Both the position numbers and the translations under genes were made by a program. Below are positions 1 through 9,125 of a DNA stretch of 64,000 nucleotides, one piece after another. Numbering within the stretch: the first letter of the stretch is position 1; every line of letters starts with the position of its first letter. The notes beneath the pieces are model-generated. The model was not told the origin of the DNA. It saw only the letters and a list, made by a program, of their open reading frames with translations, and made no database searches. This stretch comes from Bacillota bacterium (GTDB lineage Bacteria; Bacillota; Clostridia; Acetivibrionales; DSM-1351): the NCBI GenBank assembly GCA_023398105.1, contig JAEWST010000118.1, positions 25,779-89,778 on the forward strand, written 5' to 3'.

Positions 1-59
1 ATAGTTTGAATTAATATTGGTTTTAAATAAGTATTAATAATTCATAGGTTGGGTATCAC

Positions 60-890
60 ATGCTAAAAAAAATTACTTCAGTTATTATTGTATTAACATT
101 TCTATGTGTGTTGTTTACAAATACTTTTGCTATAGATACTAATACTATAGAGTCGATGCACAAAAGTTTAAATGTAGAAATACTAGAGGATGACTCTGAA
201 AAAGATGTGATAGTAAATACGATAAAAGGGAACTTGAATAATGAGCTTTCAGAAAAAGTGGAATGGGGTAAGGATTCAAAGGAATCAGGAGAATATTACA
301 AGATTTACTGGATTAGAGATAACATAAAAAAATATTCTGATATAGATGATATTTTTAAATCTAGTGTTGCTATGTGGGAGTCGCCAGTTAAAGATAGTAA
401 TGGTAAAGTTATTTCAACCATGCGTGCAGTACAGTCTGATGGAAGTTGGATTGTTTCTGCTGGATTTCAACAAAGAAAGGAATTTGTTGACTTTTATTTA
501 AACCCTCAGAACTTAGCTGACATTTTAAGTAACGAAAAGATTAATTCTAAGCAAATTAAGCATGCAAGAATTAAAGAACTATATTTAGACTTTTATTATA
601 TTAAAGCAGCTAACAAAGATTATATAATTCCATTTACACATTTATATAAAGAGTATAACATTGAAAATTATAAAGTATACGAAGCAAATGATTTCTTAAA
701 TATAATTAACAATCAGTATGTTGATCCAAATACTCAAATTAAAGATAATGAAGCTATAAGAGTTGGCGGTAAAATTAATAAAAACTTTTTAGAGAATATT
801 TGGGCTTTAGGAATTCTTATATTTGGAATATGTGCTATACTGTTCGGAATTGTTTTTATATGGAAAAGAAATAAAAGTCGAACTGTTTAA
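60..890 (+). CDS. Secreted protein with C-terminal membrane anchor, function unknown
   Basis: I do not recognise this 276-residue protein. Residues 1-24 form a signal peptide (two lysines, a hydrophobic core, then TFA before the cleavage region). Residues about 244-264 form one hydrophobic membrane segment followed by a short basic tail (KRNKS). The bulk is therefore expected outside the cell, held by the C-terminal anchor. The exposed part is mixed polar sequence with no repeat or cysteine motif that I can place. The ATG has only a weak G-rich sequence upstream. It precedes mbl by about 360 bases, and a shared function is not evident. Confidence 0.75.
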   Translation: MLKKITSVIIVLTFLCVLFTNTFAIDTNTIESMHKSLNVEILEDDSEKDVIVNTIKGNLNNELSEKVEWGKDSKESGEYYKIYWIRDNIKKYSDIDDIFKSSVAMWESPVKDSNGKVISTMRAVQSDGSWIVSAGFQQRKEFVDFYLNPQNLADILSNEKINSKQIKHARIKELYLDFYYIKAANKDYIIPFTHLYKEYNIENYKVYEANDFLNIINNQYVDPNTQIKDNEAIRVGGKINKNFLENIWALGILIFGICAILFGIVFIWKRNKSRTV

Positions 891-928
891 TAAAAGTAAG
901 AATATACAAAAGTTCAGAACTCGGCTTT

Positions 929-1039
929 TTGTATACTCAAATTAGAAAACTAGCGAATAAATCTCTCCAATTAGTTACTACAGTTCACAAGGATGTAACT
1001 GAAAGATTAGAAAAAATCAATCCTTCACTTAATCAGTAA
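929..1039 (+). pseudogene. Possible C-terminal remnant of a lost gene
   Basis: An open frame of about 37 codons ends at the TAA at 1037 and reads like real protein at its end (ANKSLQLVTTVHKDVTERL). The only possible start, TTG at 929, has no ribosome binding site. I read it as the surviving 3' end of a decayed gene, but chance coding-like composition is possible. The rest of 891-1250 is AT-rich and contains the mbl upstream region. Confidence 0.25.
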
Positions 1040-1250
1040 TTAATTGTAATTTTAGTAAAAAATGTCATTACATATCAAAAGTATACAAAAATATTGCATA
1101 ATTAATGGAATATGATAATATAAATATTAGATAATTTTGACTTGGTAAAAATTAAAAAATTAACATACTATAATAATATATTTATATATTATAAGGTAAT
1201 TATATATTATTGTGTTGAATTATCAAAAAGAAATAAGGGAGTTGTTAATC

Positions 1251-2279
1251 TTGGGTTTTGGACAGGACATCGGTATTGATTTGGGTACAGCTTCAGTGCT
1301 TGTATATATTAAGGGAAAGGGCATTGTTTTAAGAGAACCTTCGGTTGTAGCAATTGACAAAAATACAAATAAGCTTTTAGCAGTAGGTGAAGAAGCTAGA
1401 AGAATGTTAGGCAGAACGCCTGGAAATATTGTCGCAATCAGACCGCTCAGAGATGGTGTAATATCTGATTATGATATTACTGAGCGTATGCTTAAATATT
1501 TTATAAACAAAGCAACTGGAAATAGGAAGTTTTTTAAACCAAGAATAATGGTTTGTGTTCCCAGCGGAGTTACAGAAGTAGAAAAGAGAGCAGTTATAGA
1601 TGCTTCAATGCAGGCTGGAGCTAGGAAGACATACTTAATTGAAGAGCCAATAGCAGCAGCAATTGGTGCTGGAATTGACATTGCTAAAGCATGTGGAAGC
1701 ATGGTTGTGGATATGGGCGGTGGAACTACTGACATAGCCGTAATATCACTAGGCGGCACAGTAGTAAGTACATCAATAAAAGTAGCAGGAGACAAATTCG
1801 ACGAAGCAATCGTAAGATATATGCGTAAAAAGCATAATATTATGATTGGTGAAAGAACAGCAGAGGACTTAAAAATAAATATAGGAACAGTATATCCTAG
1901 AGTTCAAGAGGTAACTATGGATATTAGAGGCAGAAATTTAATTTCTGGGTTGCCAAAAACTATCACCATATCTTCTACAGAAATGATGGAAGCTTTAGAA
2001 GAACCTATTTCAAGTATAGTAGAAGCAGTCCACTCTGTTTTGGAGCGTACACCCCCTGAATTAGCTGCAGATATCAGTGATAGAGGTATTGTAATGACAG
2101 GTGGTGGAAGCTTGATTTATGGATTAGACAAGCTGATACAGGAAAAGACTGGAATTAATGTTATTATCTCGGATGATTCTATATCCTGTGTTGCAATGGG
2201 AACTGGTAAGGCTTTAGATAATATTGAGGCTATAGAGGAAAGTGCTCTGTCTTCAAATAGTGGAAAGCATAGAGGTTAA
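1251..2279 (+). CDS. mbl: MreB-family cell-shape actin homolog Mbl
   Basis: Bacterial actin that polymerises under the membrane and guides lateral cell-wall synthesis. The frame is open from a GTG at 1212, but the TTG at 1251 fits better: it has an AAGGGAG site nine bases upstream and gives the usual family start, MGFGQDIGIDLGTAS (342 residues). Nucleotide-binding motifs are intact: phosphate 1 (DIGIDLGTAS, residues 6-15), phosphate 2 (VVDMGGGTTDIAV, about 152-164) and the adenosine motif (TGGGSLIYG, about 283). It is closer to Mbl than to MreB, and it sits upstream of flhO-flhP and fabZ as mbl does in B. subtilis. Confidence 0.93.
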   Translation: MGFGQDIGIDLGTASVLVYIKGKGIVLREPSVVAIDKNTNKLLAVGEEARRMLGRTPGNIVAIRPLRDGVISDYDITERMLKYFINKATGNRKFFKPRIMVCVPSGVTEVEKRAVIDASMQAGARKTYLIEEPIAAAIGAGIDIAKACGSMVVDMGGGTTDIAVISLGGTVVSTSIKVAGDKFDEAIVRYMRKKHNIMIGERTAEDLKINIGTVYPRVQEVTMDIRGRNLISGLPKTITISSTEMMEALEEPISSIVEAVHSVLERTPPELAADISDRGIVMTGGGSLIYGLDKLIQEKTGINVIISDDSISCVAMGTGKALDNIEAIEESALSSNSGKHRG

Positions 2280-2280
2280 G

Positions 2281-2590
2281 AATGCGAAGTTTACATTTCG
2301 TGCATTCATCGTTCTCTTCGCATATCAAAAAGCTGCTAGCAGCTTTTTGTGGGATTGAGCAAGCCTTTGTACGAACATGGCACGTTTTCGAGCCACAAAA
2401 ACCACAAGTGTTTTTTGACGGTTTGTGGAATATAACTATTAAAAAGGTGCAACTATTTCGGCAACAACCCATTGATAAGGTTGAACACCGGTAGATTTTT
2501 TTGGTGGTAAAGTTGAGTTAATAATTATTTGTGTCGCTGGTGGTACTGGCGGAATGGAGGGTAGCTTTTGAAAAGCTATCTTCTTTTATT
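2281..2590 (+). repeat. Mosaic intergenic repeat with terminator-like hairpins after mbl
   Basis: This begins two bases after the mbl stop. It has a TGCGAAG...CTTCGCA inverted repeat (2283-2320), a perfect 22-bp palindrome with A and T flanks (2327-2348) that resembles an intrinsic terminator, and a second hairpin (GTAGCTTTT/AAAAGCTATC, 2561-2580) before a T-rich run. The first segment recurs just after the ubiB-like gene at 37111, and the segment GGTGGTACTGGCG at 2540-2552 recurs at 37218-37230. A 70-codon frame across it looks like repeat-derived noise. Positions 2453-2521 are one end of the CAACTTTCCC repeat family. Confidence 0.7.
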
Positions 2591-2712
2591 AACTGCAACT
2601 TTTATTTCTTGACTCTATGTATTTTAGCAGATTTTTCTTAATATATTCATGTTAAGTAAATTCTATAAAGTACCGATATACAAAGTAATGAATTTAAACA
2701 AGGAGATTTCCT

Positions 2713-3513
2713 ATGATTAGAGGATTATATACCTCAGGATGGAGTATGCTTGCTAATACTAGAAAGCTTGATGTTATAACCAACAATATGGCAAATGTTA
2801 ATACAACAGCATACAAAAAGGACACAGTTGTTTTTGAAAGCTTTCCTTCTGTATTAACAAAGAGAATTAATGACACCAAAAGCCCCTTAAATCCTTCGGG
2901 AAACATTGGAAGTATGCAGCTTAGCAGTGATGTAGGTGAAATATATACTTACTATACCCAGGGGCAGTTAAGTCAAACGGGTAGCAAACTTGATTTTGCT
3001 ATTAGTGATGACAGTTCAAGTGTAGATGCAAGTCCTGCATTTTTTACAATTGGTGTGATGGATGGCAATGATAATGACAATATTAATGAATATTATACGA
3101 AAGATGGATCATTTACCATAAATTCAAATAACCATTTAGTTACTAAGGAAGGTTATTTTGTAATGGGTGAGAAAGGTCCTATTACACTCTCAAGTGCTGA
3201 ATTTTCTGTGAATGAGAAGGGTGAGATAATTCAGGAGGGGCAATTAGTTGATAAGCTTAGAATTGCTCAATTTTCTGATGCTACTAAATTAAGAAAGTTT
3301 GGCAATAATCTTATTCAGAATACTGATAGTGAGGTTGTTGATTTTACTGGAAGTGTTGTACAGGGATACGCTGAACAATCAAATGTAAATGTAGTAGATG
3401 AAATGGTTGATATGATTACTGTAATGAGAGCTTACGAGGCAAGTCAAAAAGTTCTTCAAGCACAGGATGGTTCTCTGGAAAAGGCTGTAACTGAAGTGGG
3501 CGTAGTTAGATAG
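2713..3513 (+). CDS. flhO: Flagellar basal-body rod/hook protein (FlhO, FlgF-like)
   Basis: Component of the flagellar rod/hook-basal body, exported by the flagellar type III apparatus. The 266-residue protein has both family signatures. The N-terminal one (TNNMANVNTTAYKK, about residues 25-38) and the C-terminal helix (EMVDMITVMRAYEASQK) are the coiled-coil ends that pack in the rod. The start has an AAGGAGA site seven bases upstream. It is the first of three consecutive rod genes, in the mbl-flhO-flhP order of B. subtilis. The central part is more divergent than in flhP, which is normal for FlhO/FlgF. Confidence 0.9.
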   Translation: MIRGLYTSGWSMLANTRKLDVITNNMANVNTTAYKKDTVVFESFPSVLTKRINDTKSPLNPSGNIGSMQLSSDVGEIYTYYTQGQLSQTGSKLDFAISDDSSSVDASPAFFTIGVMDGNDNDNINEYYTKDGSFTINSNNHLVTKEGYFVMGEKGPITLSSAEFSVNEKGEIIQEGQLVDKLRIAQFSDATKLRKFGNNLIQNTDSEVVDFTGSVVQGYAEQSNVNVVDEMVDMITVMRAYEASQKVLQAQDGSLEKAVTEVGVVR

Positions 3514-3582
3514 TTTTTGTAAAGCTTGAATTTCTGATTAGATAATAGAAACCTTAAATATATATTTGTGGAGGTAATGGTT

Positions 3583-4395
3583 ATGATGAGAGCATTATGG
3601 ACAGCGGGCTCAGGCATGAAAGCTCAGCAGTTCAATGTAGATGTTATTTCTAATAATTTATCAAATGTTAATACCACTGGATACAAGAAGGAAAGAGCGG
3701 AATTTAACGATCTATTGTATCAAACAATGGAAAGGGCGTATGTTCTTGAGGATAATGGAAGACCAGTAAACCTTCAGGTTGGACATGGCACTCAAGTAAG
3801 TGCTACTGTTAGAAATTTTGATAGTGGTAATCTTGATAATACAGGTTCAAACTTAGATTTTGCTATTGACGGTGAAGGCTTTTTTACCATATTAATGCCT
3901 AATGAATCTGTTCAATATACTAAAGATGGTTCATTTAAAATAAGCGTTTCTGAGGATGGACTTAGAAAGCTGACTACATCAGAAGGATATCCTGTTTTGG
4001 ACAATGCAGATCAGGAGATAGTATTTGATACAGATGTTGATTTATCAAAACTTGTTGTTTCTTCACAGGGAGCTATGAGTTATATAAATGCTGATGGTGA
4101 AACTGTTGATTTGGGTCAGACAATAGGAATGGTTAATTTTCCTAATAAATATGCTTTAGAAGCTGTCGGAGGTAATCTCTTCACAAAGAATTCTGCTACT
4201 GGTGAGCCTATACAGGCAAGTGAGGATGAGACGGGTTCAAGCTCAATAAAACAAGGCTACTTAGAAGCTTCAAATGTACAAGTTGTTGATGAAATGGTTA
4301 AATTAATTATTGCTCAAAGAGCTTACGAAGTTAATTCAAAGGCAATTCAGTCATCTGATGATATGCTTCAGATAGCTAATAACTTAATGAAATAG
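3583..4395 (+). CDS. flhP: Flagellar distal rod protein FlgG (FlhP)
   Basis: FlgG-type distal rod protein of the flagellar basal body. The frame is open from a GTG at 3568, but GGAGG at 3569-3573 and the family start MMRALWTAGSGM place initiation at the ATG at 3583 (270 residues). It carries the N-terminal SNNLSNVNTTGYKK signature and the C-terminal EMVKLIIAQRAYEVNSKAIQ helix. It lies 69 bases after flhO and ten bases before the FlgJ-like gene, so the three are probably one transcription unit. Confidence 0.92.
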   Translation: MMRALWTAGSGMKAQQFNVDVISNNLSNVNTTGYKKERAEFNDLLYQTMERAYVLEDNGRPVNLQVGHGTQVSATVRNFDSGNLDNTGSNLDFAIDGEGFFTILMPNESVQYTKDGSFKISVSEDGLRKLTTSEGYPVLDNADQEIVFDTDVDLSKLVVSSQGAMSYINADGETVDLGQTIGMVNFPNKYALEAVGGNLFTKNSATGEPIQASEDETGSSSIKQGYLEASNVQVVDEMVKLIIAQRAYEVNSKAIQSSDDMLQIANNLMK

Positions 4396-4405
4396 GTGAG
4401 TATAG

Positions 4406-4798
4406 ATGGAAATAGGAAGCATTAATTCTATAAACAATCTTGACAGTGCCAAAAACACATCTTCTAAGGTTACTGATGACGAATTTGAAAAAAGACTTAA
4501 GGCAGCTGCAGAGAGCGGAGACGACACTGAGCTAAAGAAAGTCTGCAAAGAGTTTGAAGGTATATTTGTTAGTATGATGTTTAAACAAATGAGAGCTACG
4601 GTGCCAAAGTCAGATTATTTTTCTAGCGATACAGCTACAGAGATATATAACTCAATGCTTGATGATGAACTATGCAAAGTGGCATCACAGAGAGGAATAG
4701 GTCTTGGAGATATGATGTACAAGCAAATGTCAAAGCAATATGGCAAGCAGGAGGTTTTGAATCAGACTTCCGGGGGAATAATTGATGAAAAAAAATAA
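4406..4798 (+). CDS. flgJ: FlgJ-like rod-binding protein
   Basis: 130-residue protein matching only the N-terminal rod-binding half of enteric FlgJ. It keeps the core around residues 45-105 (CKEFEGIFVSMMFKQMRAT ... GIGLGDMMYKQM). There is no C-terminal muramidase domain, as is usual in Gram-positive single-domain versions, where it acts as a rod-assembly factor. Its last 14 bases overlap the start of the next gene, so the two are likely translationally coupled. Confidence 0.85.
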   Translation: MEIGSINSINNLDSAKNTSSKVTDDEFEKRLKAAAESGDDTELKKVCKEFEGIFVSMMFKQMRATVPKSDYFSSDTATEIYNSMLDDELCKVASQRGIGLGDMMYKQMSKQYGKQEVLNQTSGGIIDEKK

Positions 4799-5933
4799 TC
4801 ATAATTTAATTATAATTATTAGTATATTTGTTATATTGTCCTGCATTTTATTTTATGCTGGACAATTTTTATTTTATACAGAAAACAAGGAGAGTGTCAG
4901 TACTAAAACAACTGATATAACTAAAACAGAAGGACTACAACCAGCACCAATAGAGTATAGGAACATTACTGCTACTATTAATGGTAAGAAACAAGAGATA
5001 TTTTTAATAGAGTTTGATCCCCTTGATAATAGAGTAGAATTTAAGCCAGTTCTTTCATATGATAACGTATTTGGATTTGAGAATATATCTGAAATCTGTA
5101 AAAGAACAGGTGCTTATGCAGCTATAAATGCGGGGTTTTTCTATGAAAATGGAGACCCTGTGGGAATGGTGGCTATTGGCGGTAATCTTATTATGAATGC
5201 AACAGGTAGTGATCCTGTATTATTAATTGATAAAAAAGGTGCAAGATTTGAAAAGCTATTTACTCAGTTATCATTTAGCGTAAATGGTGAAAAAAACTAT
5301 ATAAATAAGCTTAATCGTAATGGATTAGATGGAAATATTGTTTTATATACAAATGTTTATGGTTCAACAAACAGAGCACAGATTAAAAACACATCTGTTA
5401 GAGTTGAAAATGGTACTGTAACCTCTATAATCAGAGACACCCTACTAGAAGTACCCATAAAGAAAGATAGCAGCTTGCTCAGTTTTTTTGGAAAAAGCTC
5501 TATGCTACCTGATAAGCTTGGTATAAAGGTAGGAGATAAAATTAATATTGAAATGGAACCTGAAATTAATGGGTCTTATGAAGCTTATGAATGTGGCTGC
5601 ATGCTAGTAGAGAATGGAATATCAGTAGTACCAGACAAGTATAGGTGGATAGGTACATTAAATAATCGAGATCCTCGTACGGCTATAGGAATAAAAGAGG
5701 ATGGAAGAGTTGTCCTTATTGTTGTTGATGGCAGACAGCCTGGCTATAGCAGTGGGCTTACAGGTAAGGAGCTTGCTGATTATTTAATATCTATTGGAGT
5801 GAAATATGCCGCAATGCTCGATGGAGGTGCAACATCTCAGATGTTTGTGGGTGGAGAACTGAAAAACAAGCCTTCATACAGAGGTATAGAAAGACCAGTT
5901 GCAGGAGCTTTTATAGTTAAAGTAAAGAATTGA
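4785..5933 (+). CDS. Phosphodiester glycosidase family (NAGPA-domain) membrane-anchored protein
   Basis: The 382-residue protein has an N-terminal membrane segment (about residues 9-28) and an extracellular NAGPA-type phosphodiester glycosidase domain. Family hallmarks are INAGFFYENGDPVGM, RTAIGIKEDGRVVLIVVDGR and the C-terminal MLDGGATSQM. Homologs hydrolyse phosphodiester-linked sugars, and many clostridial members act on exopolysaccharide or wall material; the substrate here is unknown. A TTG lies one codon upstream, but the CGGGGGA site is best placed for the ATG at 4785. It overlaps the FlgJ-like gene by 14 bases, which suggests co-expression with flagellar rod genes, perhaps to open the wall. 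That link is inference. Confidence 0.85.
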   Translation: MKKNNHNLIIIISIFVILSCILFYAGQFLFYTENKESVSTKTTDITKTEGLQPAPIEYRNITATINGKKQEIFLIEFDPLDNRVEFKPVLSYDNVFGFENISEICKRTGAYAAINAGFFYENGDPVGMVAIGGNLIMNATGSDPVLLIDKKGARFEKLFTQLSFSVNGEKNYINKLNRNGLDGNIVLYTNVYGSTNRAQIKNTSVRVENGTVTSIIRDTLLEVPIKKDSSLLSFFGKSSMLPDKLGIKVGDKINIEMEPEINGSYEAYECGCMLVENGISVVPDKYRWIGTLNNRDPRTAIGIKEDGRVVLIVVDGRQPGYSSGLTGKELADYLISIGVKYAAMLDGGATSQMFVGGELKNKPSYRGIERPVAGAFIVKVKN

Positions 5934-5936
5934 TAG

Positions 5937-6090
5937 TCAATTGCGGTTAAAAGCCTTAACTCCACAAGCTATTGGTTTTTAGGCGAATTATGTTTTTAAC
6001 GCAGTTTGTTTAAGCTTGTTTTATGACTTCTAGGTTAACCAAAGCTATCGTCCGATAGCATAGGATTTTTTAGACAATAATAATTTACTT
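5937..6090 (+). repeat. Dispersed repeat, GTCAATTAC family
   Basis: Starts with AGTCAATTGCGGTTAAAAGCC, here slightly divergent, and holds the family core TTTTATGACTTCTAGG. Related copies lie at 13355-13425, 28926-29070 (inverted), 29755-29865 and 57468-57540. Some copies have inverted ends (AAGTCAATTAC and GTAATTGACTT), which suggests a non-autonomous mobile element. Confidence 0.6.
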
Positions 6091-6176
6091 TTTTTAAAAC
6101 AAAATTTAAATATAAAAGAGGATTATTTATATTCTCAGTAGAATATATTACCTGATAATAAAATCTTAAAATGGTA

Positions 6177-6295
6177 TTATAACGAGGCGAGAAAATGTCC
6201 CCCGCTTCTATAAGTGGCGGGTAACACTTTGGTTATCAGGCGGTAAGAATACCTCCCGCCTTGATGAAACGCCGCTGATGTAATGAAATTTTTAG
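6177..6295 (+). repeat. TTATAACG-family MITE-like element, right end missing
   Basis: Begins TTATAACGAGGCGAGAAAA and runs through the family hairpin (CGCTTCTATAAGTGGCG) to about 6295, where similarity stops before the right terminus. The full-length copies at 8716-8872 and 54610-54766 are 157 bp. Confidence 0.75.
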
Positions 6296-6349
6296 CAAGA
6301 AATAAATGCATTAATTAGTTGGTGAACAGATGAAGCAATAATAATGTAT

Positions 6350-6423
6350 TGCTATTATTTTGTCAGAAACTATTGATAAGTCTCACTCACCAATAAATTT
6401 TTTATGTGCGAAGTTTGAGTAAA
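6350..6423 (+). repeat. CAACTTTCCC-family repeat end
   Basis: Matches the right arm of the second repeat family: CTATTGATAAG, then CACCAATAAATTTTTTATG, then a terminal AGTTTGAGTAAA. No matching left arm is visible. It lies about 75 bases upstream of fabZ. With the two elements above it fills the 565-base gap between the phosphodiester glycosidase and fabZ, where I see no gene. Confidence 0.55.
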
Positions 6424-6499
6424 TAAAAAAACTGCCGTAAGATATCAGTGATATTTAGTGAATTGTGCTGCTTATGGTACATTGAAAGGTTGGGAATAA

Positions 6500-6928
6500 A
6501 TGCTTACAAATAAAGAAATTAGAGAAATATTACCACATCGGTATCCATTTCTGCTGGTTGACAAGGTTATTGAACTTGAGCCTGGCAAAAGAGCCGTGGG
6601 AATTAAGAATGTATCAGCAAATGAGCCTTTTTTTCAAGGTCATTTTCCAGAGTATCCTATAATGCCAGGAGTATTAATAGTTGAGGCACTAGCTCAATTA
6701 GCTGGAATAGCAGTTGCTGTTATAGAAGAGAATAAAGGTAAATTAGGAGTATTTGCTAGTATAGACAGTATGAAGTTTAAAAATCAAGTTTTACCTGGCG
6801 ATATTTTAACTCTTGAGGCTGAAATATTGATATCCAAAATGGGAGTAACTAAAGCGAAAGTTAAAGCTACCGTTGATGGAAAGCTTGCCGCTGAAGGAGA
6901 GATAAAGTTTGCAATGACAAAGGTTTAA
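6500..6928 (+). CDS. fabZ: (3R)-hydroxyacyl-ACP dehydratase FabZ
   Basis: Dehydrates 3-hydroxyacyl-ACP to trans-2-enoyl-ACP in type II fatty acid synthesis. The 142-residue length is typical. The catalytic His and the following Glu lie in QGHFPEYPIMPGVLIVEALAQ-type sequence (His near residue 50), and the N-terminal LPHRYPFLLVDKV motif is canonical. In B. subtilis the fabZ homolog (ywpB) also follows mbl-flhO-flhP, so the placement is conserved despite the repeat-filled gap. Confidence 0.95.
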   Translation: MLTNKEIREILPHRYPFLLVDKVIELEPGKRAVGIKNVSANEPFFQGHFPEYPIMPGVLIVEALAQLAGIAVAVIEENKGKLGVFASIDSMKFKNQVLPGDILTLEAEILISKMGVTKAKVKATVDGKLAAEGEIKFAMTKV

Positions 6929-7002
6929 GTGCAAATACTAATTTATTATAACCTATAGCGATGCTGTAAGCTCTAATACTGTAAAAAGTAATTAAAATTA
7001 CT

Positions 7003-7029
7003 AATGGAAGCTCAAAAGAGCTTCCATTA
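7003..7029 (+). terminator. Hairpin between fabZ and murC
   Basis: ATGGAAGCTC, four-base loop, GAGCTTCCAT: a perfect ten-bp stem between two convergent genes. No long T-run follows on either strand, so it is a probable but not classical bidirectional terminator. Confidence 0.55.
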
Positions 7030-7042
7030 AATATTGCTAGTA

Positions 7043-7134
7043 TTATAACGAGGCAAGAAAATGTCCCCCACTTCTATAAGTGGCGGGTACTACTTTGGTT
7101 ATCAGGCGGTGAGAATATCTCCCGACTTGATGAA
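7043..7134 (+). repeat. TTATAACG-family MITE-like element, left part
   Basis: Left terminus TTATAACGAGGCAAGAAAA followed by the hairpin CCACTTCTATAAGTGG. Similarity is lost near 7134, so the right half is missing. It lies between the convergent fabZ and murC genes. Confidence 0.75.
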
Positions 7135-7278
7135 CGATAGTATACATGCATGAATCGTGCTTTCGATTAACATATCTGCGATTCACGGTATTGTTTTCGA
7201 ATATACATAAAAATATCGTTGCATCTTAATTGTTCTATTATATTTTCTCGATAATATTCTTTATCCGTTCAACAAACC

Positions 7279-8682
7279 CTATTTATTTCCCCTTATGTTT
7301 ATAAAAATTTCTCCAACCCGAACTACATCTCCAGCTCCCATTGTCAATATTACATCACCTGCTTGGGCATTTTTATCAAGATACTCAGCTATGTCCTGAA
7401 AATCACTGATGTAGATGGCATCAACGCCATTCTGGCTAATTTTTTCTGCTAAAATGCTGGAATGTATATCACCAGGGTCTTTTTCTCTGGCAGCATAAAT
7501 ATCAGTAATTATTATATTATCTGCATCACTAAAGGAATCTGAGAACTTATCTAAAAAGGCCTTTGTTCTTGTATAAGTATGAGGCTGAAAAACACACCAT
7601 AACTTATTGTGTGCAGTATTTTTAGCTGCACTGAGAGTTGCTTGAACCTCAGAGGGATGGTGGGCATAATCATCAATTACTTTAATATTGTCTACCAAAC
7701 CTTTTAACTCAAAACGCTTGTGACTACCACCGAAAGCTAAAAGACCCGATTTGATATCAGCCATACTGCAACCGGAGGTATAGCAAGCAGCAATAGCAGC
7801 AAGAGAATTGCTTACATTATGTTTTCCTGGCACTGAAAGTGAGACAGTACCTAACATATCACCGTCTTTATAAACGTCAAAGTAACCCAATCCCATATCA
7901 TTATATTGAATGTTTTTAGCACTCCACATAGCATTTGGATTTTCTAAACCATAGGTTATTATATTACAATTTTTGTTTGTGATTACCGAAAGTGTATTTT
8001 CATCATCTGCACATGCTACTATATACCCATTTGGGGGTACTATGGAAATAAACTTCTCAAAGGTTGACTTAATGTGATCTAGGTCTTTGAAATAATCAAC
8101 ATGATCAACCTCAATGTTCAAAACCACAGCCATAAAGGGATGGAATTTTAGGAAACTGCTATAATATTCACATGCCTCGGTTATGAAAAATTCCGATTCA
8201 CCGATTCTAGTATTTCCGCCTATGCAATCTAACTCGCCTCCAATATGAACTGTAGGATCAGTAGCTGCCTCCAACATAATAGAAGTTATCATAGAAGTAG
8301 TGGTTGTTTTTCCATGTGTACCAGCAATTGCAATACTAAAGGAATGTTTTTTCATTAAAAGCCCTAAAAGCTCTGCACGATCTATAATAGGTATGTTTAA
8401 TTGGCGTGCACGAACAATTTCATCATTATCCTCCTTTACTGCAACTGTATATATAACAAGGTCAGGATTATTAATATTTTCTGATTTATGCCCGATAAAA
8501 ATCTGAGCACCTTTGCTTTCCAGTTTTTGTGTTGCTTTTGAGGATTTAATATCTGAACCTGAAACCTTATAGCCTTGGCTTAAAAGGATTTCAGCAAGAC
8601 CACTCATACTAGAACCGCCAATTCCTATAAAATGTACATTTTTGATCTTTTCTGATTCCAAAATATTTGAACTATTATTCAA
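7279..8682 (-). CDS. murC: UDP-N-acetylmuramate--L-alanine ligase MurC
   Basis: ATP-dependent ligase that adds L-alanine to UDP-MurNAc, the first peptide step of peptidoglycan synthesis. It shows the N-terminal Rossmann loop (FIGIGGSSMSGLAEIL, from about residue 18), the ATP loop (GTHGKTTTTS, near 120), the ENE-like central motif TEACEYYSSF and the C-terminal DDYAHHPSE. The frame is open from a GTG at 8691, but that codon overlaps the AGAGGAGT binding site; the TTG at 8682 is seven bases from it and is the likelier start (467 residues). It is transcribed opposite to its neighbours. A full-length MITE ends 34 bases upstream, so the murC promoter must lie in or beyond it. Confidence 0.95.
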   Translation of the reverse strand: MNNSSNILESEKIKNVHFIGIGGSSMSGLAEILLSQGYKVSGSDIKSSKATQKLESKGAQIFIGHKSENINNPDLVIYTVAVKEDNDEIVRARQLNIPIIDRAELLGLLMKKHSFSIAIAGTHGKTTTTSMITSIMLEAATDPTVHIGGELDCIGGNTRIGESEFFITEACEYYSSFLKFHPFMAVVLNIEVDHVDYFKDLDHIKSTFEKFISIVPPNGYIVACADDENTLSVITNKNCNIITYGLENPNAMWSAKNIQYNDMGLGYFDVYKDGDMLGTVSLSVPGKHNVSNSLAAIAACYTSGCSMADIKSGLLAFGGSHKRFELKGLVDNIKVIDDYAHHPSEVQATLSAAKNTAHNKLWCVFQPHTYTRTKAFLDKFSDSFSDADNIIITDIYAAREKDPGDIHSSILAEKISQNGVDAIYISDFQDIAEYLDKNAQAGDVILTMGAGDVVRVGEIFINIRGNK

Positions 8683-8715
8683 AGAAAACACTCCTCTATA
8701 TTAATACAATCTAAT

Positions 8716-8872
8716 TTATAACGAGGCAAGAAAATATCTCCCACTTCTATAAGTGGCGGGTACCACTTTGGTTTTCAGGCAGTGAAAGTATCTCCAGCCT
8801 CGCTTACATACCGCTGATGTAATGAAATTTTTCTACAGTCGAAAAATTTAATTTTGAATCTAGGCGTTATAA
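8716..8872 (+). mobile_element. Full-length 157-bp TTATAACG-family MITE-like element
   Basis: Reference copy of the family. It starts TTATAACGAGGCAAG and ends GGCGTTATAA, so the outer eight bases (TTATAACG/CGTTATAA) are inverted repeats. Inside are two hairpins: CCACTTCTATAAGTGG near the left end, and AAATTTTTC/GAAAAATTT around a seven-base loop near the right end. It has no coding capacity. It lies directly upstream of the murC binding site and on the opposite side from purR. Confidence 0.8.
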
Positions 8873-9000
8873 GTTCATCATAAAAATAATACAATATTTT
8901 CATAGAAATGTAAAAGGTATTAAAAACTAAATTATGTATAGATATATCTTGAACTGCATCTTTAATAGTATATGATGCCTAAAGGGTAAATATAATTAGT

Positions 9001-9105
9001 TTACTCAACTTTTTTAGCAATTAGTAATTTCTAGTAATTATTTTGGCAACAAACCATTGATAAGTCTAAATGCCAATAGACTTTTTATTTGGGGAAATTG
9101 AGTTA
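9001..9105 (+). repeat. CAACTTTCCC-family element with both ends
   Basis: Left end TTACTCAAC and right end AATTGAGTTA are inverted. The interior right arm (CAACAAACCATTGATAAG) is the family signature. At about 105 bp it is a short, internally deleted member located upstream of the purR promoter. Confidence 0.6.
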
Positions 9106-9125
9106 GTTATAAAAATTTAAAAAAA

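Noticed and set aside
1469..1795. Minus-strand ORF inside mbl
   Set aside because: Antisense shadow of a well-conserved gene, with no binding site.
2282..2494. 70-codon ORF after mbl
   Set aside because: Lies in a repeat that recurs at 37111, where the same frame stops early; no ribosome binding site.
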